DNA of 64,000 bases from an uncultured Tenacibaculum sp. GTDB taxonomy: Bacteria; Bacteroidota; Bacteroidia; Flavobacteriales; Flavobacteriaceae. The position numbers and the translations under genes were made by a program. Below the pieces are notes generated by a model that did not search any database, was not told where the DNA came from, and saw only the letters and a list, made by a program, of their open reading frames with translations. Where the stretch lies: assembly GCA_947501615.1 (NCBI GenBank), contig CANMWK010000006.1:62001-126000 (forward strand), read 5' to 3'. This document shows, in pieces, positions 35,410 to 44,322 of this stretch; the stretch's first letter is position 1; every line of letters starts with the position of its first letter.

Positions 35410-35925
35410 ATGAGCTTTAAAATAGAAACAGAAAGAGTATTACTTAGAGAATTTACACTACAGGATTATAAGGCTGTTTATGAATTTAACTCTAACACAG
35501 CACTTCATCAATATACAGGAGATGAAATTATCGGTTCATTAGATAGAGCTAAAGAAATCATTGAACAAATCTGGTTGAAAGATTATGAAAAATATGGTTA
35601 TGGACGATGGGCTGTAATTTATAAACCTAATCGTAAAATAATAGGCTTTGCTGGACTTAAATTTTTACCTGAAATTAACGAAACAGATATTGGGTATCGG
35701 TTTCTTCCAGAATATTGGGGAAAAGGAATTGCTTCTGAAATAGCTCCTAAAATATTAGATTTTGGGTTTAAAAAACTCAACCTCACAAAAATTATAGGAA
35801 TTGCAATGCCAGAGAATATAGGTTCTTGGAAAGTTCTTGAAAAAATAGGTATGACTTTACAAAAAACAGATGAATATGATGGTGATGGAAAAATGTATCG
35901 TTGGTACAGCATTAGCAAAATTTAA
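35410..35925 (+). CDS. GNAT-family N-acetyltransferase (RimJ/RimL type)
   Basis: A 171-residue acetyl-CoA-dependent enzyme with the family opening IETERVLLREFTLQDYKAVYEF, the strand-turn DIGYRFLPEYWGKGIASEIA that contains the acetyl-CoA loop, and NIGSWKVLEKIGM near the end. Substrates of this group range from ribosomal proteins to small amines; none can be assigned here. Confidence 0.88.
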   Translation: MSFKIETERVLLREFTLQDYKAVYEFNSNTALHQYTGDEIIGSLDRAKEIIEQIWLKDYEKYGYGRWAVIYKPNRKIIGFAGLKFLPEINETDIGYRFLPEYWGKGIASEIAPKILDFGFKKLNLTKIIGIAMPENIGSWKVLEKIGMTLQKTDEYDGDGKMYRWYSISKI

Positions 35926-36000
35926 TATAAAAACACAGGAAAGTTTGCTTACATTGATAAGTAATTATCATTAACTTTTTTTAAAGAACTAGAAACTGCT

Positions 36001-37128
36001 TTGATTACTACTATTACATCTATTACTATTTTTATCTCGCTTTTTTTAGCATTTTACCTCATTACAGTTACTAGCAAAAATAAATTAAGTAATCGTTTAT
36101 TCTCTTTATTCTTAATATTATCTGCAATAGATACAAGCGGTATTATCATAGATGAGATTTCGCCAAAACCCTATAATATCATAATATTTAAAAGCACATT
36201 TGCCTTTCTGCAAATCCCTGTTTTTTATTTATACATAAAAGCTGCCTGTTTTAACGATTTTAAGTTGAAAAGAACGCATTTAACTCATAGCATTCCTTTT
36301 ATTATTACAAACCTAATCTTAATCCCTAGGTTTTATAGTAAAGATATTGACAGTAAAATACGTTTCTTAAAACAACATAAATACATGTTTGAAATACAAT
36401 TTAATCACATTGTTTTTCACGTACAGTTTATATGTTACATTATTGTTATTTTCTTAATGCTAAGAAAAATTAAAAAAGTATACTTAGAAAATTATTCTGG
36501 GATAAGCATCAAAACCTACAATTGGCTTATTAAACTTAGCTTAGCATTATCTTTTATTTATACTGTAGCGTTATTTAAAAACATTGTTAAATTTTCTAGC
36601 TTTTCAGAAAATGAAAACTATTTTAAAGTAAGCGTGTATTTACTTTTATTCCTTAGTATTTGCTGGTATTTATATAAAGCTCTAAATAATCCTGAACTTT
36701 TTAAACAGATAGACTCTAGTTTAGTTCCTGTAAAAAACAACATTGTTCAAAAAGAAGCTACAACAAATATTCTTGAGCACGAACAAAAAAATATAGTTCA
36801 ACTACAAAACTACATGAAGGAACATAAACCTTTCCTTGATCCTTCATTAACAATTCAACATATTTCTGATGCTATCGACATTCCAGTTAGAGAACTTTCT
36901 CTATTAATCAATCATAAATTAAATCAACATTTTTATGATTTTGTCAATTCGTATCGAATTAATTATGCTAAAAACATATTAAGTGACCCTACTCAAATTA
37001 AACGTACTGTATTAGAAGTTTTATATGATTCGGGATTTAATTCTAAATCTTCTTTTAATACTGCTTTTAAAAAAGAAACAGGCACAACGCCCAGCGCCTA
37101 CCGCAAAAACCTAACTATCAGTACATAG
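36001..37128 (+). CDS. AraC-family regulator with membrane-embedded N-terminal half
   Basis: 375 residues: about six or seven membrane spans over residues 1-220, then a C-terminal AraC double helix-turn-helix (about 268-372; IQHISDAIDIPVRELSLLIN and VLYDSGFNSKSSFNTAFKKETG). Such proteins couple a membrane sensor directly to DNA binding in Bacteroidetes. The start is TTG at 36001; no ATG is nearby. It lies upstream of a serine hydrolase gene, with three CGAACGTT-like boxes between them, so autoregulation or control of that gene is likely. Confidence 0.85.
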   Translation: MITTITSITIFISLFLAFYLITVTSKNKLSNRLFSLFLILSAIDTSGIIIDEISPKPYNIIIFKSTFAFLQIPVFYLYIKAACFNDFKLKRTHLTHSIPFIITNLILIPRFYSKDIDSKIRFLKQHKYMFEIQFNHIVFHVQFICYIIVIFLMLRKIKKVYLENYSGISIKTYNWLIKLSLALSFIYTVALFKNIVKFSSFSENENYFKVSVYLLLFLSICWYLYKALNNPELFKQIDSSLVPVKNNIVQKEATTNILEHEQKNIVQLQNYMKEHKPFLDPSLTIQHISDAIDIPVRELSLLINHKLNQHFYDFVNSYRINYAKNILSDPTQIKRTVLEVLYDSGFNSKSSFNTAFKKETGTTPSAYRKNLTIST

Positions 37129-37135
37129 TAAAAAC

Positions 37136-37200
37136 TCGAACGTTCTTTTGTAAAGATTCGAACGTTTTAAACATGAAAAATGCGTTCGAATCTTTTTATT
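37136..37200 (+). promoter_or_regulatory. Repeated CGAACG boxes / hairpin between regulator and hydrolase genes
   Basis: TCGAACGTTC at 37136-37145, then AAAGATTCGAACG (37152-37164) paired perfectly with CGTTCGAATCTTT (37183-37195) around an 18-nt loop, followed by TTTTTATT-like sequence. The paired part can act as a terminator of the regulator gene. The third copy upstream argues that the box is also an operator. Confidence 0.55.
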
Positions 37201-37257
37201 CGGTCGCATAAGAATTAATACTTCTGCAAATTTGCTTCATAACTCAAATTAAAAGTC

Positions 37258-38319
37258 ATGAAAAAAAGTATCATTATTGCAGCTATCGTATTTGTTAATC
37301 ATTTCTCTTTCGGACAACATACGCATGAAAAGATTAACGCAATACTAAAAAAAAATTATGAAAAATATCCAGAAGTAAGTATTAGTGTCGGTTTCATTCA
37401 AAAAAACAAAGAATACTATACAAGCTATGGGAAAATAAGTAAACAAAGCTCGTTGAAGGTTGACAAAAACACTGTTTTTGAAATCGCATCTGTCACCAAA
37501 ACTTTAACAGGAAATTTAATAGCTCAAGCCTCAAATGAAGGAAAAATTAAACTTAATGACTATATAGATACATATCTACCTAAAGATTTTGTACTACAAG
37601 AACCATTAAAAAATAAAATAACTATAGCTGATTTAGCTTCTCATCAATCAGGATTAGATGATCTTAATTGGAAAGAGTTAATTGCTAAAAACCCTCAAAA
37701 CCCTTTAAAAGATGTAAACAGACAAACTTTTGTTTCTATTGTAAACAATTGTAGTGCGCTGCCTGATTATGGTAGTTATCGTTATCATACTGTTGGAATT
37801 GTAGTCTTAGGTGAAATTTTAAAGAATGTATATCAAAAAAGTTATGATGAAATTATTAGAGAAAAAATTATAACACCGCTACAAATGACAAATACACTAA
37901 CTAAAGAATTTGCTATAAAAAATATAGCTACTGGTTATAATAGAAAAGGAGTAAAACAAAACCTTATGCAATGGGACGCAGGTGCACCAGCTGGTTTAGT
38001 AAAATCTTCTGCCAAAGATATGGTTTGCTATTTAAAAGCATTGTTGGGTAATAACTCGGAAATAGCGAAAGCTGGAGTTGTTTCAGAACATATATTTTAT
38101 AAAGCTAAGCAAGGGCCAAGAAAAATAGGCTTGGGTATAAATATATACAAGGATGAAGCAAATACATTTTATATAAAAACTGGCGATACTATGGGACAAT
38201 CTTCAGTTATTGCATACAATAGAAAAGACAATTGGGGTATCATCATTCTTATTAATCAACAAAACCATAACATGAGGAAAGCACTATGGGAAGAAATATA
38301 TAATACTGTTTTAAAATAA
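37258..38319 (+). CDS. Secreted beta-lactamase-fold serine hydrolase
   Basis: 353 residues with a signal peptide (cleavage after HFSFG, before QHTHEK). The S-x-x-K motif is SVTK at 78-81 (class C beta-lactamase / DD-peptidase fold). The usual Y-x-N is replaced by a YRYHTVG segment, and the third motif is KTGDTMG. Family members include esterases, DD-peptidases and beta-lactamases, so antibiotic hydrolysis should not be assumed. It is probably controlled by the membrane AraC-type regulator upstream. Confidence 0.85.
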   Translation: MKKSIIIAAIVFVNHFSFGQHTHEKINAILKKNYEKYPEVSISVGFIQKNKEYYTSYGKISKQSSLKVDKNTVFEIASVTKTLTGNLIAQASNEGKIKLNDYIDTYLPKDFVLQEPLKNKITIADLASHQSGLDDLNWKELIAKNPQNPLKDVNRQTFVSIVNNCSALPDYGSYRYHTVGIVVLGEILKNVYQKSYDEIIREKIITPLQMTNTLTKEFAIKNIATGYNRKGVKQNLMQWDAGAPAGLVKSSAKDMVCYLKALLGNNSEIAKAGVVSEHIFYKAKQGPRKIGLGINIYKDEANTFYIKTGDTMGQSSVIAYNRKDNWGIIILINQQNHNMRKALWEEIYNTVLK

Positions 38320-38426
38320 TTCAAATAAACACGAAAAAATATTTTAGTGTGTGTGAAAAATTAGTTTTCTTTTTTGAAGCTCAAAAGTATGTCCTTTTTT
38401 AGTACTTTCGAATAAAAATTAACTAT

Positions 38427-38501
38427 GGAGTGGTTTAGACTTTTTTGATTGAAGCGGGAAACTGCTATTTTTCCTAAATTGAAAAAAGTTTAAACCTCTA
38501 C
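38427..38501. repeat. Long imperfect inverted repeat
   Basis: GGTTTAGACTTTTTTGATT (38432-38450) is nearly complementary to 38477-38496 (AATTG, six A, GTTTAAACC); the loop contains a smaller GGGAAA/TTTTTCC pairing. It ends 30 nt before the VOC gene. It could be a 5' leader structure, a terminator or a relic of a small mobile element. Confidence 0.45.
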
Positions 38502-38526
38502 TATAAAACAATTGCAACTCTCATAA

Positions 38527-39210
38527 ATGAAATTCAAGAAACTTAAATTATTTACTCAAAAGCTAGAAGCTGAATTAAATTTTTATACTGAAACTTTAGG
38601 TTTCAAATTATTAGAACAAAATAAAAACGCTTTTACAGTACAAATAGGCTGGAGTGAATTAACTTTTGAAAAATCTGAGCAAGCGTATACGTATCATTAT
38701 TGTTTTTTAATTCCCTCTAATTATTTACATAAAGCTTTGGTTTGGATGGAAGAAAGAACTACTATACTAACTATTGAAAATAACAGGAAAACACAACATT
38801 TTGAATCTTGGAATGCTGATTCTTTTTACTTTTATGACGCTAGTGGAAATATTGCTGAATTCATCGTTCGATACAATTTAGAAAACGAAGATATAACGAA
38901 TAGCAATTTTAATATCTCTAAAGTTTTGGGTGTTAATGAAATGGGAATGCCAACTAATAATGTTGAAAAAGTTAATCTGCAATTAGAAAATGAACTGAAA
39001 AGTAAATTCTGGAAAGGAGATATGGAGAGGTTTGGTACTAATGGAGACGAAGAAGGAATTTTATTACTCCCAAACTATGAAGTTAAAGAAATTTGGTTTC
39101 CTTCAGATGTAAAAATAACTCCACAACCATTTGAAGCTGTAGTAGAACAGAACAATAAGGTTTTTAAAATCGTTTATAGCAATGAAAAATTACAAACTAT
39201 CGCTCTGTAA
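38527..39210 (+). CDS. VOC-superfamily (glyoxalase/bleomycin-resistance-like) protein
   Basis: 227 residues. The first half reads as a VOC module (KLFTQKLEAELNFYTETLGFKLLEQ, then YFYDASGNIAEFIVRY, with Asp/Asn and Glu at the usual metal-ligand positions). The second half (MGMPTNNVEK...) looks like a divergent second module. The function could be a dioxygenase, isomerase or binding protein; not resolved. Confidence 0.78.
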   Translation: MKFKKLKLFTQKLEAELNFYTETLGFKLLEQNKNAFTVQIGWSELTFEKSEQAYTYHYCFLIPSNYLHKALVWMEERTTILTIENNRKTQHFESWNADSFYFYDASGNIAEFIVRYNLENEDITNSNFNISKVLGVNEMGMPTNNVEKVNLQLENELKSKFWKGDMERFGTNGDEEGILLLPNYEVKEIWFPSDVKITPQPFEAVVEQNNKVFKIVYSNEKLQTIAL

Positions 39211-39226
39211 TTAGGCCAATACCTGT

Positions 39227-40978
39227 ATGACAAAATTTTTATACATTATAAGTTTTATACTCTTTATATTTTCTTGCAGCTCTAAATCATCTAAAGCAGA
39301 GTCCACTGAAACTGAAACTTACACAAGAATAAACAAGCATGGAGCTTGGGGCTTTATAAATCAAAAAGGAGATACTGTTATTCCTTTAAAAAAATATAAA
39401 TTTTTAAATCCTATTGATGAACAAGGAATGATTTTAGCAAAATCAAATGAAAAGTACGGCTATATCAATAGTAAACAAGACACCTTAATTCCTTTTATAT
39501 ATGAGTATTTAAATGTATTTTCTCAAGGTCTTGCGTCGGCAAAATATAATGGTAAATATGGTTTTATAGATAGAAAAGGAAAAGTAGTAATCGATTTTGT
39601 GTATGAAAGTGAGAGTCATTTTTACAGCTGTAAGATAGCAGAAGCCAAACTTAACAATGCTTATGGATTCATTGACACTTCTAATCGTCAAGTCATTCCA
39701 ATTCAATATGAAAAAGTAAAAAACAATAAAATTGATGCTATAGTTTCTGTTATGAAAAATGGAAAATGGGCTTTCTTTTCTTGTGAGGGCACACAATTAA
39801 CAGATTTTAAATTTGATGAAATTATTGAATCTTATTATGATGATTGGAATTATACATTCTTCAAAAAAGGACTTTGTAAAGTAGAAGTAAATGGAAAACC
39901 AGGCTACATTAACAACACTTTTAAAGAAATAGTTCCTGTAGGAACATTTGATATTGCTCAACCTTTTCGAAATCATTTAGCTATTGTGTCTAAAAATGGA
40001 AAATATGGAATTATAGATAGTTTGGGAAATATGACAGTTCCTTTAGCCTATGATTTCATTGAACATCCACGTGAATATTCCAATACCTCAGATTTATTTG
40101 TTATTAAAAAAAATGGTAATTCTCAAATTTTAAGTAAAGAAGGAAATCCTATAACTAGTTTTGATATCAAAAAATTTATTTGGGATAGTTATGTTGAAAA
40201 AGAATCGTATCACCGTTGTTATATTATTACTAAAAACTCTGGAGCCAGTGGAACTATTTCAGAAAAAGGAGTTCCTCAAATCCCTTTTGAATATCAAGAA
40301 ATTGCTCCTTTCAATGGAAAATCAGTAACCATTGTAAAACAAAAAGAAAAATACGGTTTAACTAATTTTACAGGAGAAATAATACTCCCATGTGTATATG
40401 ATGCTATTACCTCACATAGATTTTTTGAGTATTTTATTGTTTCTCGTTCCGGGAAATCTGGTATCCTAGACACGAAAGGCCAGCAAATTATTCCGCTTTC
40501 TTACGAAAGTATCACTCCTGCTTATTATGATAAAAACAACAAATTTATTGTAGAACAAAATGGTGTATTTGGAATAATTGACAAGAATGAAAATCCAATC
40601 ATCCCTATTGAATTTGAAGAAATATCTAACTGGGTAGAATATGGACCTAAAGCGCATTTTGTAACAAAGCATGGAAAAAAAGGATTAATTCGTAGAAATG
40701 GGGCTGTCGTTATCCCTACAGTTTATGATGAAATCTTTGTAGATAATTCTAAACTAATTAAAGTTAAAAACAATGGAAAATTCGGAACTGTTAACTGGAA
40801 AAATAAAATTATACACCCTATAGAATTCAAGGAAATTTTATGGGAATGGCCTTACCTAACCAATAAAGCTTTAGATACTGTATATTTAAGAAAGCATAAT
40901 ACTTACTTTTCTACTGATATACATGGAAACATTTTAGAAAAGAACGTAAGTAAAACATATATTAACACTAAATTTTAA
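39227..40978 (+). CDS. WG-repeat lipoprotein
   Basis: 583 residues: lipoprotein signal (FIFSC, Cys17) followed by about ten to twelve WG/KWG-like repeats of 40-50 residues, each with a core such as GKYGFIDRKGKVVI and ending in a PxxYD/E step. The repeats form a beta-rich surface module of unknown function, common in Bacteroidetes lipoproteins. It begins 16 nt after the VOC gene, so the two may be cotranscribed. Confidence 0.88.
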   Translation: MTKFLYIISFILFIFSCSSKSSKAESTETETYTRINKHGAWGFINQKGDTVIPLKKYKFLNPIDEQGMILAKSNEKYGYINSKQDTLIPFIYEYLNVFSQGLASAKYNGKYGFIDRKGKVVIDFVYESESHFYSCKIAEAKLNNAYGFIDTSNRQVIPIQYEKVKNNKIDAIVSVMKNGKWAFFSCEGTQLTDFKFDEIIESYYDDWNYTFFKKGLCKVEVNGKPGYINNTFKEIVPVGTFDIAQPFRNHLAIVSKNGKYGIIDSLGNMTVPLAYDFIEHPREYSNTSDLFVIKKNGNSQILSKEGNPITSFDIKKFIWDSYVEKESYHRCYIITKNSGASGTISEKGVPQIPFEYQEIAPFNGKSVTIVKQKEKYGLTNFTGEIILPCVYDAITSHRFFEYFIVSRSGKSGILDTKGQQIIPLSYESITPAYYDKNNKFIVEQNGVFGIIDKNENPIIPIEFEEISNWVEYGPKAHFVTKHGKKGLIRRNGAVVIPTVYDEIFVDNSKLIKVKNNGKFGTVNWKNKIIHPIEFKEILWEWPYLTNKALDTVYLRKHNTYFSTDIHGNILEKNVSKTYINTKF

Positions 40979-41212
40979 TGTTGAACTCACAAACAACTAT
41001 TTTGCTGAGGAAAACAAACTGCACCGATTTAAACATCAAGGAATTACACTATTGCTATTAAACTTGGAATAGCGTCATAAATACCTAAAAAGCTACTTCA
41101 TATCAAAGTTTTTAATAATTTTACTCAAAAAACGTTTAGTATAATACAAGAAAATTCAAATTGACGTTTACTATTAGTACTGAGAATCATTTAAAGTTAT
41201 TATAATTGAACC

Positions 41213-42478
41213 ATGAAAAACAACATTATATTATATGTTTTCTTGTTATTAACATTAACTAAATGTACATCACAAAACAATAAAAAATCACAAGTAACTG
41301 TTGTAAGTCATCATGTAAAAGACCATAACAATATAACTTGGCCACAATACAGAGGAATAAAAGGAAATGGAAAAGTAAAAAGTAATTTCACTCCTCGGAA
41401 AGAAGTAACGTTACGTTGGGAATTTGAATACCAAGGAGGCAAACCAACTCCTCTTGTTATTGCTGATAGAACTGCTTTCTTCGGAACAGCTTCAAAAGAT
41501 ATTTATGCTATTGATAGTACAGGTAATTTAAAATGGAAAATAAAACTAGATGCTAAAATTTCGCATAGTTTGTTACTTGCCAAAAACGTACTCATTGCCG
41601 CTCCTGATTCAACAATGGTTTATGGTATTAATGCTACTAATGGCACTATTATTTGGAAACGAGATTTCGCGTATAAATACAAAAGTTATACTTCTAAAGA
41701 AAAAGGACTGTTTGGTATGCCTATAGTTACCGATCCGAATAAATTTGTGATCAAAAAGAGAGGATTAAATGAAGCTCCTCCAATATTAAATGGCAATACT
41801 GTAATGATTACAACTTACCAAGAAATTGTAGGGCTTGATATTCAAACAGGAAAAACTAAATATCGTATCAATAAACATGAAGGAAAAACTGCCATACCTG
41901 TGATTACAAAAGATCTTATTTATATAAACACTGGAAATCGGTTCGTTTATGCACTTAACAAATCGAATAAAAAATTAAAATGGGAAACGAAATTATTTGA
42001 TCTTACAGATGTGCAACCAACAATAGATGAAGAACATTTATATGTATCTTCTCTAAACTATCTTTACAAATTACATCAAACTTCTGGAAAGAAAATAAAA
42101 CTTCTATCCTTTGCTCCCCATGAAAAAATCGGTATTATCGATAATAACATTTATTATTCATCTGAAGATGGATATCACACACATGCTGGAAGTAATTTTG
42201 GTTCTTATATTAGAGCCTACAATTTAATTACTGAAGATGAAGAATGGAATTATAATATAGAAGGAAAATACATTTCTGATATTATAATGATTGGTAATTA
42301 CATTTATTGTACTGATTCTTATGGGAACATAAGAGCTTTAGAAAAAAAGACTGGAACTTTATTTTTCAAAAAACGTATTGTAGGTTTATCCAACTCTTCG
42401 CTTTCTTATGCAGATGGAATACTTTATGGATCAGGAAGTAAAAAAGGTACGACAAATATAATTTTTGCTTTACAATAA
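41213..42478 (+). CDS. PQQ-like beta-propeller lipoprotein
   Basis: 421 residues with a lipobox LTKC (near residue 18) and several PQQ/BamB-like blades: AIDSTGNLKWKIKLDAK, GINATNGTIIWKRDF, ALNKSNKKLKWETKL, ALEKKTGTLFFKK. Such propellers can bind a cofactor or serve as scaffolds; no dehydrogenase catalytic residues are evident, so it is likelier a scaffold or sensor at the envelope. Confidence 0.82.
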   Translation: MKNNIILYVFLLLTLTKCTSQNNKKSQVTVVSHHVKDHNNITWPQYRGIKGNGKVKSNFTPRKEVTLRWEFEYQGGKPTPLVIADRTAFFGTASKDIYAIDSTGNLKWKIKLDAKISHSLLLAKNVLIAAPDSTMVYGINATNGTIIWKRDFAYKYKSYTSKEKGLFGMPIVTDPNKFVIKKRGLNEAPPILNGNTVMITTYQEIVGLDIQTGKTKYRINKHEGKTAIPVITKDLIYINTGNRFVYALNKSNKKLKWETKLFDLTDVQPTIDEEHLYVSSLNYLYKLHQTSGKKIKLLSFAPHEKIGIIDNNIYYSSEDGYHTHAGSNFGSYIRAYNLITEDEEWNYNIEGKYISDIIMIGNYIYCTDSYGNIRALEKKTGTLFFKKRIVGLSNSSLSYADGILYGSGSKKGTTNIIFALQ

Positions 42479-42583
42479 ACTAACTTATCAAACTTTAATT
42501 AATGTGTAGATAGTATTTTCTAAACGTACACTCAGTAAAATTCCAACAATAATAAATCTCAAATAAGACATCAATTAAAAAAC

Positions 42584-43450
42584 ATGAAACACTTATTCAT
42601 TCTCTTGTTATTTATACTTTCTTCTTGCATCGGACAAGAAAAAAGAGATAACTCAAAACCTATATCAAAATCTGTATCGAAACCTGTAGTTATTTCTAAA
42701 GAAGAGCAGCGTAAAAACGAATTACATTATATCAAAAGAAGAAATTTGAATGTCAAATATTTTAAGAACAAATCATTTGATGATACTACGTTTCGTCAGG
42801 AGAATGATTCGATTTCCGCTTTAGAAAAACTTCTTAAAAAAATCGTAGTTAATTCTAAAATTGAAAATCTAACTACCAATGGTACCATAAATTTACAAAC
42901 TTTTCTTCCAGAGGTTGGATACAATATGCTAGATGGTTTAGCAACTAAAAATGGCGATGCATCTGTAGTTTGTATTACTGAATATATTTTCTCAGATTTT
43001 TTCAAGATTAAAAACAGCAATACTTTTCAAAACCTTACTACTTCAGATTTAAGTAACTTCTTTCAATCTACATTCGCAGCTAATCATGTAATCACAGGAA
43101 TTACTTCCTTTAAAATTGATACTGATGAAAACATTCATGCTTATGGTATGGTTAGTATTGATGGACAAGACATTGGTCCGTTTTCACCTAATGAATTGTA
43201 TGCTATTGTTTTTAGAGATAATCTTGTTTATTTGTTCAACAAAACAATAGTTGACAAGGTAAATCAACTAGAAAAATGCCATGCTATTTGGGGAGAGTTT
43301 TTTGAATCATCAGAAGATAAAAGTTGGTCTTCCGAAGAAAAAGTATGGAAAAATTATTGTGAATGTTATCAGAAAAACTTTAAAAAAACAACACAGTTTA
43401 CAACACTTAAAGAAAAAATAACTACAATGCTACACCCAATACTGGAGTAA
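42584..43450 (+). CDS. Hypothetical lipoprotein of 288 residues
   Basis: A lipoprotein signal (LSSC, near residue 15), a low-complexity SKPISKSVSKPV linker, then an acidic soluble domain. No motif is recognised. It is one more single-gene envelope lipoprotein in this block. Confidence 0.6.
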   Translation: MKHLFILLLFILSSCIGQEKRDNSKPISKSVSKPVVISKEEQRKNELHYIKRRNLNVKYFKNKSFDDTTFRQENDSISALEKLLKKIVVNSKIENLTTNGTINLQTFLPEVGYNMLDGLATKNGDASVVCITEYIFSDFFKIKNSNTFQNLTTSDLSNFFQSTFAANHVITGITSFKIDTDENIHAYGMVSIDGQDIGPFSPNELYAIVFRDNLVYLFNKTIVDKVNQLEKCHAIWGEFFESSEDKSWSSEEKVWKNYCECYQKNFKKTTQFTTLKEKITTMLHPILE

Positions 43451-43788
43451 GAAATGCATATTCATGCTAAATTCATTGGTAAAGCACTGAATTTAACATT
43501 TTACAAAATAAACTTTAAAACATCAACAGCATCAATTGCCATGTATGGCTAATTAACTATCTTGTCCACTTGTGGTTTCAAACTTTAAAATACATGCTCA
43601 CAAATGTCTTAAACTTGAAAGCAACAATGTATCATCAATAACTCTAGAAAAAACATGAATTCAACTGTAAAAGTTCCTGTTGTAATACTAAATGGTTTCC
43701 TTGGATCTGGAAAACAACACTTTTCAGAAATTTAATATCACAATCAAAAAAAAATGACATTCCTATTTGTGCCATTATTATAAAACAT
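43451..43788. other. Spacer containing a decayed GTPase gene
   Basis: 338 bases between two intact genes. The left 200 bases show nothing. From 43655 the sequence is the broken start of a CobW-type gene, described separately. Confidence 0.6.
43655..43788 (+). pseudogene. Frameshifted N-terminal fragment of a CobW/G3E-type GTPase
   Basis: ATG at 43655 begins MNSTVKVPVVILNGFLGSGK, the strand and Walker A loop of the G3E (CobW/UreG/HypB) family. One A is missing in the run at 43711-43714: the frame then stops at 43735, but the +1 frame reads on as TTLFRNLISQSKKNDIPICAIII. About 45 codons remain, and the fragment ends where the ATG of the next gene begins in that frame, so most of the gene has been lost. 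Confidence 0.7.
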
Positions 43789-44286
43789 ATGAAAAAAATA
43801 ATACTACTTACATTAATATTTCTACCTCTAACTATTATTGGACAAAATTCGGAGAGTTATTTCCCGATTAAAATTGGTAAAGAAAAAAAATTGACTTGGT
43901 ATAAAGATAAATATGTAGAATCTTTTACTGACTCAACAGAACTCGGCGGAAAAAAATACTATTTGTATTCTCAAAAGTTTAAAAATAACATAATGGAAAT
44001 GCAGATCCGAATAAGCAACGATACTGTATACCATTGGAATGAAGTCAAGAAAAAACAACAAGTATTTTTTGGAATAAACCCTAAAGTTGGAGAAACCATT
44101 GGTAGCGGTACAGTTAAAAAAGTTGGAGCAAAACTAAAAACACCTAAAGGAAAATTTAAAGATCTTCTAGTAATAAAAATGAATTATTCAAATGGAAGAT
44201 CTGATTTAAGATATTACAAAAAAGGACTTGGACTTGTTGCTGTGAAAAACAATAGAGGATTAATATGTTATTATATTCCTGAATAA
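43789..44286 (+). CDS. Secreted hypothetical protein of 165 residues
   Basis: A signal peptide (LTLIFLPLTIIGQ, cleavage before Q19) and a beta-rich domain with YFPIKIGKEKKLTWY and DLRYYKKGLGLVAVK, a pattern like small periplasmic or secreted Bacteroidetes proteins. It sits directly behind the decayed GTPase fragment, in the same frame as its end. Function unknown. Confidence 0.65.
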   Translation: MKKIILLTLIFLPLTIIGQNSESYFPIKIGKEKKLTWYKDKYVESFTDSTELGGKKYYLYSQKFKNNIMEMQIRISNDTVYHWNEVKKKQQVFFGINPKVGETIGSGTVKKVGAKLKTPKGKFKDLLVIKMNYSNGRSDLRYYKKGLGLVAVKNNRGLICYYIPE

Positions 44287-44322
44287 TACGTTTTACAACA
44301 AAATTGCAATACTATATAAACT

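Noticed and set aside
38427..38501. Integron attC site
   Set aside because: The GTTTA-type arms look similar, but the required RYYYAAC/GTTRRRY cores do not fit and the other spacers of the accessory block show no recurrent attC-like sequence.
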